Of a stretch of DNA of 64,000 nucleotides, positions 53,691-62,469 are shown in pieces. The stretch is from Allobosea sp. Lineage in GTDB: Bacteria > Pseudomonadota > Alphaproteobacteria > Rhizobiales > Beijerinckiaceae. Position numbers and translations under genes: made by a program. The stretch lies in NCBI RefSeq assembly GCF_017308075.1, contig NZ_JAFKFX010000024.1:310001-374000 (forward strand), in the 5' to 3' direction. The notes below the pieces were generated by a model that was not told where the DNA came from, searched no databases, and was given only the letters and a program-made list of their open reading frames with translations. Each line of letters opens with the position of its first letter. Within the stretch, counting starts at the first letter, position 1.

Positions 53691-54587
53691 TCAGACGCCC
53701 GTTCCGACCCGAAGATGCCCGGGAACCGCATGCAGGAACCCATTCGCCAAGGGCACCTCGGGATAGAGCTCGGCGAGACGCTGCTCGCCCTCCTCGCCAG
53801 CAAGGCGACCATCGGCGACATCGCGGAACAGCCTGGCGACCGCGACCATGTCGCAAGCCTGCGGCGAGAGACGCAAGGAGGCGACGCCGGCATCGCGCAG
53901 CGCCGGAATGTCGCGCAGCAGGCTGGCGCAGCCATGCGAGAGCGTCTGCACCCCGTTCACCGAGAGGAACCCGGCACCGTCGAGCGTCTTGACCGGCATG
54001 CCGTCCGGATCGAGCTCGCAGACGAAACGACAATTATCCTTGGTCAGCTTGTGGGCGCGGGCATGATAGCAGCGCGCCGATATCGCCAGCGGCACCTTGC
54101 CGAAGGCGAAGACCTCGATCGCCAGCTGCGGCAGGGAAGCGGCGATGGTCGCGATCGCCGGCAGCGGCAGTTCCGGCGGCAGGCAGATCCGGCTCGCGCC
54201 GCACTCAGCCAGGAAGCCCGCCGTGCCCTCATTGTAGACGTTTACGTACGGACCGACGGCGAAGGGCCGGCCGCTCAGCGAGGCGAGGCAGGTCAGGTCG
54301 TTGATCTCGACCATGCTGCCCTCGGCCTGCATCAGCTCGCGGCTCTGGCGGCGCTCGCGCGGCAGCGAGACCAGGATCAGCGAGGCCGGCAGGACCTGCT
54401 TGCCCGCCGCCTCGAGCCGCTCGATCACGTCGGGCAGAAGATCCTGCTTGAACGGCGCCCGCTTGGAGCAGACGACCTCGCCGACCACGACGGTCTCGAC
54501 CGGCGCCTCGTCGGCGATGCGATAATAGAAATCGCGCCATTGCTCCGGCGACCAATGATAGAGCACGGGGCCGAGAGTGAGTTGCAT
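53691..54587 (-). CDS. ubiV: UbiV, U32-family protein for oxygen-independent ubiquinone synthesis
   Basis: 298 aa from the ATG at 54587 (AGGAAA ahead; a TTG two codons earlier is less likely). U32 peptidase-family TIM barrel starting QLTLGPVLYHWSPEQWRDFY. Candidate Fe-S ligands are the Cys in VVVGEVVCSKRAPF, ISARCYHARAHKLTKDNC and RFVCELDPDG, the spacing seen in UbiV. With UbiU it hydroxylates the ubiquinone ring without O2, as shown for E. coli. It follows ubiU by 30 bp. Confidence 0.93.
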   Translation of the reverse strand: MQLTLGPVLYHWSPEQWRDFYYRIADEAPVETVVVGEVVCSKRAPFKQDLLPDVIERLEAAGKQVLPASLILVSLPRERRQSRELMQAEGSMVEINDLTCLASLSGRPFAVGPYVNVYNEGTAGFLAECGASRICLPPELPLPAIATIAASLPQLAIEVFAFGKVPLAISARCYHARAHKLTKDNCRFVCELDPDGMPVKTLDGAGFLSVNGVQTLSHGCASLLRDIPALRDAGVASLRLSPQACDMVAVARLFRDVADGRLAGEEGEQRLAELYPEVPLANGFLHAVPGHLRVGTGV

Positions 54588-54617
54588 CGGCAATTTCCTT
54601 GATCGAGGACGAGCTGG

Positions 54618-55595
54618 CTAACGCCAGGCCTTGCGATAGGCCCCGACCGTGTTGGCCTGGCCCTCCGACATGGCGACGAGCCCCGTCATCGGCGCGCTGC
54701 GGCCCTGGTCGAGGGCGGCGAGAATCTCGCGGAAGGAGCGGACCACGCCGGCGATATAGGCCCGCCCGCGCTGGCGCCCCTCGATCTTGAACGCCGTCAC
54801 GCCGGCATCGCGCAGCGCCGGCAGCAGGACGCCGGCATCGAGACTGACCGGCTCCTCGAAGATGTAGCCGGTGCTCCTGGGCGTGACGAAGCGGCCCTTG
54901 CACAGGGTCGGGTAGCCGGCGGGCTCCCCCCTTTCGAAGGCGTTGATGGTGAAGCCACCGAGCTTGGAGACGATACGGCCATCCTGCTCCGCATAGGCGA
55001 CATCGCCGGCGGGCGAGCAGACGCCGTGCATGTTCGGCGATTTTCCCGTGGCGTAGGAGGAGAGCGAGCAGCGCCCCTCCTCCATCACGCAGAGGCCGCC
55101 GAAGACGAAGACCTCGGTCTCGCAGGCGGTCTCGCGGACGATCGAGGCGATCTCCGTCACGCCGAGCACGCGCGGCAGCACCACGCGCTGCGCCCCAAAA
55201 CGCTCGACATAGAAGCGGATCGCGTCGGGATTGGCCGCGGCTGCCTGCACCGAGACATGCAGGCGCTGGCCGGGATGGCGACGCGCGGCATAGGCGAGCG
55301 TCGCGAGATCGGCGAGGATGAGGGCATCGGCGCCGGCCGCGACGGCATCGTCGATCGCCGATTGCCAGAGATGGAAGGCGCCGGCCCGTGCGAAAGTGTT
55401 GATCGCGACCAGCACCTTGACGCCGTGGCGATGCGCGAATGCGATGCCTCTTCGCAGCTCGTCGCGCGAAAAATTCAGGCCGGGAAAGTTGCGGGCATTG
55501 GTCTCGTCGCGAAAGCCGCAATAGACCGCATCCGCACCAGCCTCGACAGCGGCCTCGAGGCTCGCCGGGGTGCCGGCCGGGCAGATCAGTTCCAA
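54618..55595 (-). CDS. ubiU: UbiU, U32-family protein for oxygen-independent ubiquinone synthesis
   Basis: 325 aa from a TTG at 55595. GGAGG lies 6 bp ahead, and the protein then starts LELICPAGTPASLEAAVEAG, aligning with the start of E. coli UbiU (MELLCPAG). The frame is open further upstream but inside ubiT. U32 motifs: NARNFPGLNFSRDEL, AINTFARAGA, VFVFGGLCVMEEGRCSLSSY, GVCSPAGD, GYPTLCKGRFVT and IEGRQRGRAYIAGVV. The Cys of CVMEEGRC, GVCSPA and TLCKGR are the expected Fe-S ligands. Start overlaps the ubiT end by 10 bp, so translation is coupled. Confidence 0.95.
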   Translation of the reverse strand: MELICPAGTPASLEAAVEAGADAVYCGFRDETNARNFPGLNFSRDELRRGIAFAHRHGVKVLVAINTFARAGAFHLWQSAIDDAVAAGADALILADLATLAYAARRHPGQRLHVSVQAAAANPDAIRFYVERFGAQRVVLPRVLGVTEIASIVRETACETEVFVFGGLCVMEEGRCSLSSYATGKSPNMHGVCSPAGDVAYAEQDGRIVSKLGGFTINAFERGEPAGYPTLCKGRFVTPRSTGYIFEEPVSLDAGVLLPALRDAGVTAFKIEGRQRGRAYIAGVVRSFREILAALDQGRSAPMTGLVAMSEGQANTVGAYRKAWR

Positions 55596-56149
55596 GGCGA
55601 ACCTCCGGATATGGCAGACGCGGGGCGCGACTGGCCGCTCTGACGACGCAGCATCTCTGCGACGCGGGTGCCGAGCGGGCCGAGACAGCCGAGCAGGATG
55701 ACGCCGAAATCGAGCCGGGCATCGTCGAGCGCGTTGCGCAGGGCGAGCGTCGCCTCCATGTCGCCCTCGATCGACAGCGTCCGCGAGAAGAACAGCGCAT
55801 CGCCGTCGAGCCGGCCCTCGGCCATGCCGATCAGACCGGACAGCGGTCCGCGAATGCGGACATCGAGCCCGGGCGGCAGCCGCCGCACCACGCGCGCCTG
55901 CGGGCGTTCCGGCCGCGGCTCCAGCACGAAGGCGAAAGGCAGATCTGTCGGCGCGATGCCGAAACGCTTCTCGGCATGCTCGCCGAGGCGGCCATAGAGA
56001 TCGGGGTGGAGGCGACCGATGCGCGTCAGCGTCAGCGTCAGCAGCGGCTGCAGCGGCCCAAGCGGCAGCGGTGCCATGGCGTGGGTGAGCCAAGGCGGCA
56101 GGACGGGGGGTCCAGGCGGTGCTGCATTCGGCGTTGCGCTGTTCGGCAT
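55586..56149 (-). CDS. ubiT: UbiT, SCP2-domain lipid-binding protein
   Basis: 187 aa from the ATG at 56149. A SCP2-like sterol/lipid-binding domain occupies residues 35-165, with FAFVLEPRPERPQARVV, VRIRGPLSGLIGMAEGRLDGDALFFSRTLSIEGDMEATLALRNALD typical of UbiT. UbiT is the accessory factor of the O2-independent ubiquinone pathway and is thought to hold the polyprenyl intermediates. Gene order ubiT-ubiU-ubiV is as in many proteobacteria. A perfect NnrR-like palindrome lies 47 bp before the ATG. Confidence 0.92.
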   Translation of the reverse strand: MPNSATPNAAPPGPPVLPPWLTHAMAPLPLGPLQPLLTLTLTRIGRLHPDLYGRLGEHAEKRFGIAPTDLPFAFVLEPRPERPQARVVRRLPPGLDVRIRGPLSGLIGMAEGRLDGDALFFSRTLSIEGDMEATLALRNALDDARLDFGVILLGCLGPLGTRVAEMLRRQSGQSRPASAISGGSPWN

Positions 56150-56195
56150 CGGTCTCCTCCGGCCCGCAAGATCGCGGCGGAGACGCTCCCGATCG

Positions 56196-56209
56196 TTGCG
56201 CCATCGCAA
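56196..56209. promoter_or_regulatory. Perfect NnrR-like box between ubiT and ubiD
   Basis: TTGCGCCATCGCAA has perfect 5-bp arms TTGCG/CGCAA. It sits 47 bp before the ubiT ATG and 13 bp before the ubiD ATG at 56222, so as an activator it would serve the ubiTUV side. Confidence 0.8.
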
Positions 56210-56221
56210 AGACGGCGAGGA

Positions 56222-57781
56222 ATGCGAGGGAGCAAGGTGCGGCAACCGGAGCCCCTGCCCTTGCCGATCCGCGAACTGCCCCGCTTCCGCGACCTCAGCG
56301 CCTTCCTCGCCCATCTCGATGACGCCGGTCAGTTGCGGCGGATCGCCGAGCCGGTCAGCGTCGTGCACGAGATCACCGAGATCCATCGCCGCGTCATCGC
56401 GCAGGAAGGGCCGGCCCTGCTCTTCGAGCGCCCGGTACGGCCCGACGGCACCGTCTCGCCCGTCCCGCTGCTGACCAATCTGTTCGGCACGGTCGAGCGG
56501 GTCGCCTGGGGGCTCGGCCGCACGCGCGAGCAACTGCCTGCCCTCGGCCGAACGCTCGCCGAGCTGCGCGAGCCGCGCCCGCCCCGCGGCCTCGCCGAAG
56601 CCTGGAAGGCCCTGCCGCTGGCGCGCGCGGCACTGTCCATGCGCCCGCGCGGCGAGAGCCGGGCGCCGGTGCAGGAGCAGGTGTTCCGGGGCTACGACAT
56701 CGACCTGACGGCTCTTCCCGTGCAGACCTGCTGGCCGGGCGAGCCCGCCCCGCTGATCACCTGGCCGCTGGTCATCACCGCGCCGCCCGAGCCGACGCCC
56801 GAGGACGAGTGCAATCTCGGCGTCTATCGCATGCAGGTGCTGGGCAAGGACCGCGCCATCCTGCGCTGGCTCGCCCATCGCGGCGGCGCCCGCCATCATG
56901 CGCAATGGCGAAGGCTTGGCCGTGACATGCCGGTCGCGGTGGTGATCGGCGCCGACCCGGCGACGATCCTTTCCGCCGTGCTGCCGCTGCCGGAAACCGT
57001 TTCGGAAATGCGCTTTTCCGGCCTGCTGCGTGGCGAACGGCCGGCCCTCGCGAATTGCGTCAGCGTGCCGCTCGCCGTGCCGGCCGCGGCCGAGATCGTC
57101 ATCGAGGGGCTGGTCTCGCCCGACGAGACCGCGCCGGAAGGTCCGTTCGGCGACCATACCGGCTACTACAACGCGGTCGAGCCCTTCCCGGTGATGCGGG
57201 TCACGGCGGTGACGATGCGCCGGGCGCCGCTCTATCTCTCGACCTTCACGGGGCGTGCTCCGGACGAGCCCTCGCGCATCGGCGAGGCGCTGAACACACT
57301 GTTCCTGCCCCTGCTGCAGCGGCAGTTTCCGGAGGTCGTGGATTTCTGGCTGCCACCGGAAGCCTGCTCCTACCGGATCGCGGTCGTCGCCATGGCCAAG
57401 CGCTATCCCGGCCAGGCGCGCCGGCTGATGCTCGGCCTGTGGTCGATGCTGCCGCAGTTCAGCTACACCAAGCTGATCATCGTCGTCGACGCCGACATCG
57501 ACCCGCGCGACTGGGCACAAGTGATGTGGGCGGTGGCGACCCGCTCCGACGCCAGCCGCGATCTGGTGGAAATCACCGACACGCCGATCGACTATCTCGA
57601 CTTCGCCTCGCCCAAGCCCGGCCTCGGCGGCAAGCTCGGCATCGATGCCACCAACAAGCTGCCCCCCGAGACCGAGCGCGAATGGGGCGCGCCGATGGCG
57701 ATGGATCCTGCGGTTAGCGCCCGCATCGACGCGCTCTGGCCCTCGCTCGGCCTCGCAACGCCACCTGGAGCCTACCCATGA
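56222..57781 (+). CDS. ubiD: UbiD family decarboxylase
   Basis: 519 aa from ATG 56222, or 514 from the GTG at 56237, which has GAGGGAG ahead. UbiD fold: LRRIAEPVSVVHEITEIHRR, TNLFGTVERVAWGLG, TPEDECNLGVYRMQVLGKDR, EGPFGDHTGYYNAVEPFPVMRVTAVTMRR, FLPLLQRQFPEVVDFWLPPEACSY and the late LGGKLGIDATNKLPPE, with the catalytic E-R-E set expected in the motifs named. It uses prenylated FMN to decarboxylate an aromatic acid, here probably 4-hydroxy-3-polyprenylbenzoate. It overlaps ubiX by 4 bp (ATGA). Confidence 0.93.
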   Translation: MRGSKVRQPEPLPLPIRELPRFRDLSAFLAHLDDAGQLRRIAEPVSVVHEITEIHRRVIAQEGPALLFERPVRPDGTVSPVPLLTNLFGTVERVAWGLGRTREQLPALGRTLAELREPRPPRGLAEAWKALPLARAALSMRPRGESRAPVQEQVFRGYDIDLTALPVQTCWPGEPAPLITWPLVITAPPEPTPEDECNLGVYRMQVLGKDRAILRWLAHRGGARHHAQWRRLGRDMPVAVVIGADPATILSAVLPLPETVSEMRFSGLLRGERPALANCVSVPLAVPAAAEIVIEGLVSPDETAPEGPFGDHTGYYNAVEPFPVMRVTAVTMRRAPLYLSTFTGRAPDEPSRIGEALNTLFLPLLQRQFPEVVDFWLPPEACSYRIAVVAMAKRYPGQARRLMLGLWSMLPQFSYTKLIIVVDADIDPRDWAQVMWAVATRSDASRDLVEITDTPIDYLDFASPKPGLGGKLGIDATNKLPPETEREWGAPMAMDPAVSARIDALWPSLGLATPPGAYP

Positions 57782-58419
57782 ACCCGCTTCCGCCCCCTGC
57801 CGCCTCGCGCCGACCGCTGCGCGTCATCGTCGGGCTGAGCGGCGCATCCGGCGCAGCGATCGGGCTGCGCGTGCTCGAGCGGATCGCGGCCTCGGGCCGG
57901 GTCGAGACCCATCTCGTGATCTCGCGTGCGGCCGAGCGCACGCTTGCCACCGAGGTCGGCCCCGACGCGCTGGCGCGGGCGCTCGCCCTGGCGAACGTCC
58001 ATCACGACCATTGCGATATCGGCGCCTCGATCGCCAGCGGCTCCTTCCCGGTGGCGGGGATGATCGTCGCTCCCTGCTCGATGCACACGCTCTGCGCCAT
58101 CGCCTATGGCCAGCTCGGCAATTTGCTGGTGCGCGCCGCCGATGTGCAGCTCAAGGAGCGCCGCCGCCTCGTCCTGATCGCAAGGGAGAGCCCGCTGCAT
58201 CTCGGCCATCTGCGCGCCATGGCACAGGTCACCGAATATGGCGCCATCGTCGCACCGCCGGTGCCGGCCTTCTATCTGCGCCCGCCGGACATCGCCGCGA
58301 TCATCGACCAGATCGCGCTGCGCGCCATCGGCCTGCTCGGCCTCGGCCTCGACGAGATCGCTCCCCTTGCCTGGGAGGGCGAGCCGACACCGGAGGACTG
58401 CATATCCACCGGTGCCTAG
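57778..58419 (+). CDS. ubiX: UbiX family flavin prenyltransferase
   Basis: 213 aa. Makes prenylated FMN, the cofactor of UbiD. Flavoprotein motifs: LRVIVGLSGASGAAIGLRVLE, ASGSFPVAGMIVAPCSMHTLCAIAYGQLGNLLVRAADVQLKERRRLV, MPVPAFY-like PPVPAFYLRPPDIAAIIDQIALRAIGLLGL. Length is standard. It overlaps ubiD by 4 bp and the pair may be transcribed from the divergent ubiT/ubiD region. Whether this pair is the only ubiD/ubiX copy is unknown. Confidence 0.93.
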   Translation: MNPLPPPAASRRPLRVIVGLSGASGAAIGLRVLERIAASGRVETHLVISRAAERTLATEVGPDALARALALANVHHDHCDIGASIASGSFPVAGMIVAPCSMHTLCAIAYGQLGNLLVRAADVQLKERRRLVLIARESPLHLGHLRAMAQVTEYGAIVAPPVPAFYLRPPDIAAIIDQIALRAIGLLGLGLDEIAPLAWEGEPTPEDCISTGA

Positions 58420-58512
58420 CGCCTGCCGACCTTGTGAAGATCGCTTCGTCGTCGCGGCCGCGCCGCCGCCATGTTGCTCCGACCGCCGGGATCACCGGGA
58501 AGCGGGCCGAAC

Positions 58513-60144
58513 TTAGATCCCCGCCCCATCCTGCAAGGCGCCGGCATCGTCTCGGCGCCAGAGCCGCTCATGCACCCTGTGCGCCAGGGGCCGCAGCACG
58601 AAATCCCCGATGGCGAGCGTCGCTGCGAGGCCCTCGGACGCGCCGAGCGCGATCGTCGCCCCGGCCAGCATCAGGCTCGACCCCGCGCGCCAGCTCAACC
58701 CGCTGACGAAGGCGCGGCGCCGGGCCGAGCCCGGCCGGCCGAGCTCGCGCACCAGCGCGCGACGCAGGCTCGGCTCCTGTCCGGCCATGCCGGCCCCGCG
58801 CTGCGTCGACAGACCTTCATCAATGAAACCAAAGGCTACCGTCTGATTGCTCAGCCGTTCTATCAGGATGAAGCCACCGAGTTCGCGGCTCTGCACGTAA
58901 TCCTGCACAGCCAGCGGCCGATCGAGCCGTAAGCTCGCAAGGCCGATCGCGTTCATCGGCAGCTCGTCGGCCGGCACTTCGGCAAAGCTCTCGACATCGA
59001 GCCTGTGCTGCAGCTGCGTGACGCTGGCATTCGCCGTCGTAGTGGCGAGCTTCAGGATGAACTCGCCCCCCTCTCGCAAGGGCGCCTCGCCGGTCCAGAG
59101 CAGCCGTGCCCGCAAGTCCTGCCGGATGAGCGGCCCATCGGCGAGCGAGGCGATGACGTCGCCGCGCGAGACGTCGACCTCGTCGGCCAGCGTCACGGTG
59201 ACGGACTGCCCGGCGCTCGCCTGCGAGACCTCGCCCGAGGGCGCGAGAATACGGGCAATGCTGCTGCGGCGGCCCGAGGGCAGCACGGCGATGCCAGCGC
59301 CGACGCGCAGACGCCCCTGCGCCACCATGCCGGCATAGCCGCGGAAATCGAGATCGGGCCGGTTGACCCATTGCACCGGCAAGGCGAAGCCCGGCGCCTC
59401 GGGCGCCTCGCCTGCCAGGGTCACGGCTTCGAGGAAAGGCAGCAGCGCCGGTCCGCGATACCAGGGCGTCAGGCGCGAGGCCTGCGTGACGTTCTCCCCA
59501 TCCCGGGCCGAGACCGGGATGAAATCGACCGTCGTGAAGCCGAGCCCGGCCGCCATGGTGCGATAGTCTGCCTCGATCCGGCGGAAGACCGCCTCGTCAT
59601 AGCCGACGAGGTCCATCTTGTTCACCGCCACCACGACCCGGCGCACGCCGACCAGCGAGACTATGAAGGAGTGGCGCCTTGTCTGCGACAGCAGGCCCTT
59701 GCGGGCGTCGACCAGGATGATGGCGAGATCGGCGGTGGAGGCACCGGTCGCCATGTTGCGGGTGTATTGCTCGTGGCCCGGCGTGTCGGCGACGATGAAG
59801 CTGCGCTGCGCCGTCGAGAAATAGCGATAGGCGACGTCGATGGTTATGCCCTGCTCGCGCTCGGCGCTCAGCCCGTCGACCAGCAGAGCGAAATCCGGCG
59901 CCTGCCCCTGCGTGCCGAATTTGCGGGAATCGGCATCGAGCGCGGTCAACTGGTCGTCGAAGACCGCGCCGGCCTCGTAGAGAATGCGGCCGATCAGCGT
60001 CGATTTTCCGTCATCGACCGAGCCGCAGGTGATGAAGCGCAGCAGGGCGCGGGCGCTGCCTTCTGCGTTCTGGCCCTCGTCATTGGCCGGGCGGAAGGCG
60101 CCCGCGGGCGCCGGCGCACCTCTTGTTTCGGCGAGCGCGCCCAT
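58513..60144 (-). CDS. cysN: Sulfate adenylyltransferase subunit 1 (CysN) with C-terminal DUF2061 domain
   Basis: 543 aa GTPase subunit of ATP sulfurylase. Translation-factor G domain: GSVDDGKSTLIGRIL (P-loop), DTPGHEQYTRNM (G3), NKMDLVG (G4); beta domains follow to about residue 430. Residues 479-543 are an unusual tail (SWRAGSSLMLAGATIALGAS then HRVHERLWRRDD) that matches DUF2061, a small two-helix membrane domain. In other bacteria CysN is instead fused to APS kinase (CysC/NodQ). The tail may attach the enzyme to the membrane. It follows cysD by a 1-bp overlap. Confidence 0.93.
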   Translation of the reverse strand: MGALAETRGAPAPAGAFRPANDEGQNAEGSARALLRFITCGSVDDGKSTLIGRILYEAGAVFDDQLTALDADSRKFGTQGQAPDFALLVDGLSAEREQGITIDVAYRYFSTAQRSFIVADTPGHEQYTRNMATGASTADLAIILVDARKGLLSQTRRHSFIVSLVGVRRVVVAVNKMDLVGYDEAVFRRIEADYRTMAAGLGFTTVDFIPVSARDGENVTQASRLTPWYRGPALLPFLEAVTLAGEAPEAPGFALPVQWVNRPDLDFRGYAGMVAQGRLRVGAGIAVLPSGRRSSIARILAPSGEVSQASAGQSVTVTLADEVDVSRGDVIASLADGPLIRQDLRARLLWTGEAPLREGGEFILKLATTTANASVTQLQHRLDVESFAEVPADELPMNAIGLASLRLDRPLAVQDYVQSRELGGFILIERLSNQTVAFGFIDEGLSTQRGAGMAGQEPSLRRALVRELGRPGSARRRAFVSGLSWRAGSSLMLAGATIALGASEGLAATLAIGDFVLRPLAHRVHERLWRRDDAGALQDGAGI

Positions 60145-61046
60145 CAGAAATAGCCTTCCTGCTTCTTCTGCTCCATCGAGCCGGAGCCGTCATGGTCGAT
60201 GACGCGGCCTTCCCGCTCCGACGATCGGGAAGCGCGCATCTCGGCGATGATGTCGGTCAGGCTCGCCGCCTCGCTCTCGACCGCCCCGGTCAGCGGATAG
60301 CAGCCGAGCGTGCGGAAGCGGACCAGCCTGGTCTTGACCATCTCGCCGGGCAAAAGCGCCATGCGCTCATCGTCGCGCATGATCCAGGCGCCGTTCCGGC
60401 GCACGACCGGGCGCGGGGCGGCGAAATAGAGCGGCACGACCGGAATATTCTCGAGCGCGATGTAGTCCCAGACGTCCTTTTCGGTCCAGTTTGACAAGGG
60501 AAAGACGCGAAAGCTCTCGCCTGCCGCCTTGCGCGTGTTGAACAGCCGCCAGGGTTCCGGCCGCTGGTTCTTCGGGTCCCAGCGATGCTGCGCCGAGCGC
60601 AGCGAGAAGACCCGTTCCTTGGCTCGGCTCTTCTCCTCGTCGCGGCGGGCGCCGCCGAAGGCGGCATCGAAGCCATGCTTGTCGAGGGCCTGCTTCAGCC
60701 CCTGCGTCTTCATCACGTCGGTGTGCAGCCTCGAGCCCGAGCTGAACGGGTTCACCCCGGCGCCTACGCCCTCCTGGTTGATGTGGACGATGAGGTCGAG
60801 CCCGAGCCGGCGCGCGGTCTCGTCGCGAAAGGCGATCATCTCGCGGAATTTCCAGGTCGTATCGACATGGAGCAGCGGGAAAGGCGGTTTGCCGGGATGG
60901 AAGGCCTTCATCGCAAGGTGCAGCAGGACGGCGGAATCCTTGCCGATCGAATAGAGCAGCACCGGCTTCTCGCAGGTCGCGGCGACCTCGCGGATGATGA
61001 AGATCGCCTCGGCTTCGAGCTTTTGCAGATGGCTGAGCTGGATCAC
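60144..61046 (-). CDS. cysD: Sulfate adenylyltransferase subunit 2 (CysD)
   Basis: 300 aa from a GTG at 61046 with GGAGG ahead; a longer frame to 61139 has no family character. PP-loop ATP pyrophosphatase family: [21 protein letters not shown] with the SxGKDS loop, then [43 protein letters not shown] and [26 protein letters not shown]. It makes APS from sulfate and ATP together with CysN. Overlaps cysH by 4 bp (GTGA) and cysN by 1 bp. Confidence 0.96.
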   Translation of the reverse strand: MIQLSHLQKLEAEAIFIIREVAATCEKPVLLYSIGKDSAVLLHLAMKAFHPGKPPFPLLHVDTTWKFREMIAFRDETARRLGLDLIVHINQEGVGAGVNPFSSGSRLHTDVMKTQGLKQALDKHGFDAAFGGARRDEEKSRAKERVFSLRSAQHRWDPKNQRPEPWRLFNTRKAAGESFRVFPLSNWTEKDVWDYIALENIPVVPLYFAAPRPVVRRNGAWIMRDDERMALLPGEMVKTRLVRFRTLGCYPLTGAVESEAASLTDIIAEMRASRSSEREGRVIDHDGSGSMEQKKQEGYF

Positions 61047-61876
61047 GCCGAAACCTCCAGAGCCGGCTTCGCCCGAACGAGCAGTCCATCGGGGCCGACA
61101 TGGAGTCCGCACTCCTTCGCAGCCTCCTCCTCCCACCACCAGCGCCCCGCCCGCTCCGGCTCGCCCGGACGGACAGCACGCGTGCAGGGCTGGCAGCCGA
61201 CCGAGAGAAAGCCCCGCTCATGCAGCGGGTTGAGCGGGGTTTCGTTCGCCCGCGCAAAGGCCAGAGCCTGCTCGCGTGACCAGTCGAGCAGCGGGTTGAA
61301 CTTGACGAGGCCGCGCCCGGCATCGGCCTCCGCAAGCGAAACACCGCCGCGCGCCGCCGACTGATCGGCGCGCAATCCGGTGATCCAGGCGGCAGCGCCT
61401 TCCAGCGCACGGGCGAGCGGCTCGACCTTGCGCACGCCGCAGCAGGCCTTGCGCGCTGCGATCGAGGCATAGAAACCGTTGATGCCATGCTCGCTTACGA
61501 AGCCCTCGACCTCGTCATGGCGCGGATAGAACGGCTTGATGGCGAGCCCGTAGCGGGCCTCGGTCTTCGCCCAGAGCGCGTGGACCTCGGCGAAGAGCCG
61601 GCCGGTATCGAGCGTGACGATCTCGATCGGCAGCCCCTGCGTCGCGATCAGATGGGTAACGACCTGGTCCTCGAGGCCGAAGCTGGTGGTGAAGACGAGC
61701 CGGCCATCGATCTTTGCGCAGAGCCCTGCGAGCCTTGCAGCCGCATCCGCCGTTCCGAACGCCGCGACCAACGCCTCCACTTTCGCGCGCAGCGCTTCCG
61801 GCTCGTTCCCGCTTGCCGGAACGCGGCGAGTAGCCGGGATCGCGCTGCCGTCATCAGCCTCCGCTAATCGCTTCAT
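61043..61876 (-). CDS. cysH: Phosphoadenylyl/adenylyl-sulfate reductase CysH
   Basis: 277 aa from the ATG at 61876. Reduces APS (or PAPS) to sulfite with thioredoxin or glutathione. Motifs: [43 protein letters not shown] and, after about 80 residues, [11 protein letters not shown]. The two cysteine pairs are the [4Fe-4S] signature of assimilatory APS reductases, so the direct substrate is probably APS. The shortened catalytic end [10 protein letters not shown] is also present. First gene of cysHDN. Confidence 0.95.
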   Translation of the reverse strand: MKRLAEADDGSAIPATRRVPASGNEPEALRAKVEALVAAFGTADAAARLAGLCAKIDGRLVFTTSFGLEDQVVTHLIATQGLPIEIVTLDTGRLFAEVHALWAKTEARYGLAIKPFYPRHDEVEGFVSEHGINGFYASIAARKACCGVRKVEPLARALEGAAAWITGLRADQSAARGGVSLAEADAGRGLVKFNPLLDWSREQALAFARANETPLNPLHERGFLSVGCQPCTRAVRPGEPERAGRWWWEEEAAKECGLHVGPDGLLVRAKPALEVSA

Positions 61877-61937
61877 CGGGCACTCGAACGTTCTGTAAAA
61901 CGAACATTTCAATAGCCGCACGCTGCCCAAAGCTCAA

Positions 61938-61957
61938 TTCACGAATGATAGCGTGAA
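61938..61957. promoter_or_regulatory. Inverted repeat in the cysH upstream region
   Basis: TTCACG-N8-CGTGAA (6-bp arms), 62 bp before the cysH start. LysR-type or related regulators bind such sites; which one is unknown. Two direct CGAAC repeats also lie just upstream of the ATG (near 61885 and 61902). These AT-richer 240 bp should hold the cys promoter. Confidence 0.35.
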
Positions 61958-62115
61958 ATTTCATATTTTCCCGGCCACGGAGAATTTCTTCCGCCGACCC
62001 GCAGCGCCCCGGAGCAGGCGCGTCGGAACCTTCCAGAGGGGGACGGCGTTTTCAAAGACGAAGCGAGCCGGCCGAAAGCCGGCCGGCACATCACAGTGAT
62101 CGACAGGGGGAAGCC

Positions 62116-62301
62116 ATGAACAAGCCCGCCAGCAAAGCCGTCGAGAGCCTGCGCAAGGAACAGCGCGAGCAGAAGAGGGAAGGCAACGGTTCGGCCGAGA
62201 AACGGCTCGACGAAGCGTTGCGCGAGAGCTTCCCGGCCAGCGATCCGGCCGCCCCGGTCTCGCCGACCACGCCCGGCTCCCCGAAGCAGCGGCGCGCCTG
62301 A
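62116..62301 (+). CDS. Small hypothetical protein, Hyphomicrobiales type
   Basis: 61 aa. Charged N-terminal helix (VESLRKEQREQKREGNG) and a short conserved-looking patch LDEALRESFPASDPAAPVSP. Small proteins with the SFPASDP stretch are widespread in Hyphomicrobiales and uncharacterised, as far as I recall. Soluble, no signal peptide. Ribosome-binding site GGGGGAAG precedes the ATG. Monocistronic. Confidence 0.72.
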   Translation: MNKPASKAVESLRKEQREQKREGNGSAEKRLDEALRESFPASDPAAPVSPTTPGSPKQRRA

Positions 62302-62469
62302 TACCGTGCCAATCTTCAGACGGCCGCACCAGGACCGCATTGACGGCCTGCCGATCCGACCGCCGCCCTTCTCTATGAAGTCACTGCGGACGGCGGCGGA
62401 TCCAATCGGTCCGATGCGATAACACTGAGATAGATCGCCGTGACCGCTCCCGAACGGACGCGCGGCGAG

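Noticed and set aside
56150..57520. Upstream continuation of the ubiT frame antisense to ubiD
   Set aside because: Only residues from 56149 onward look like an SCP2 protein; the rest mirrors ubiD.
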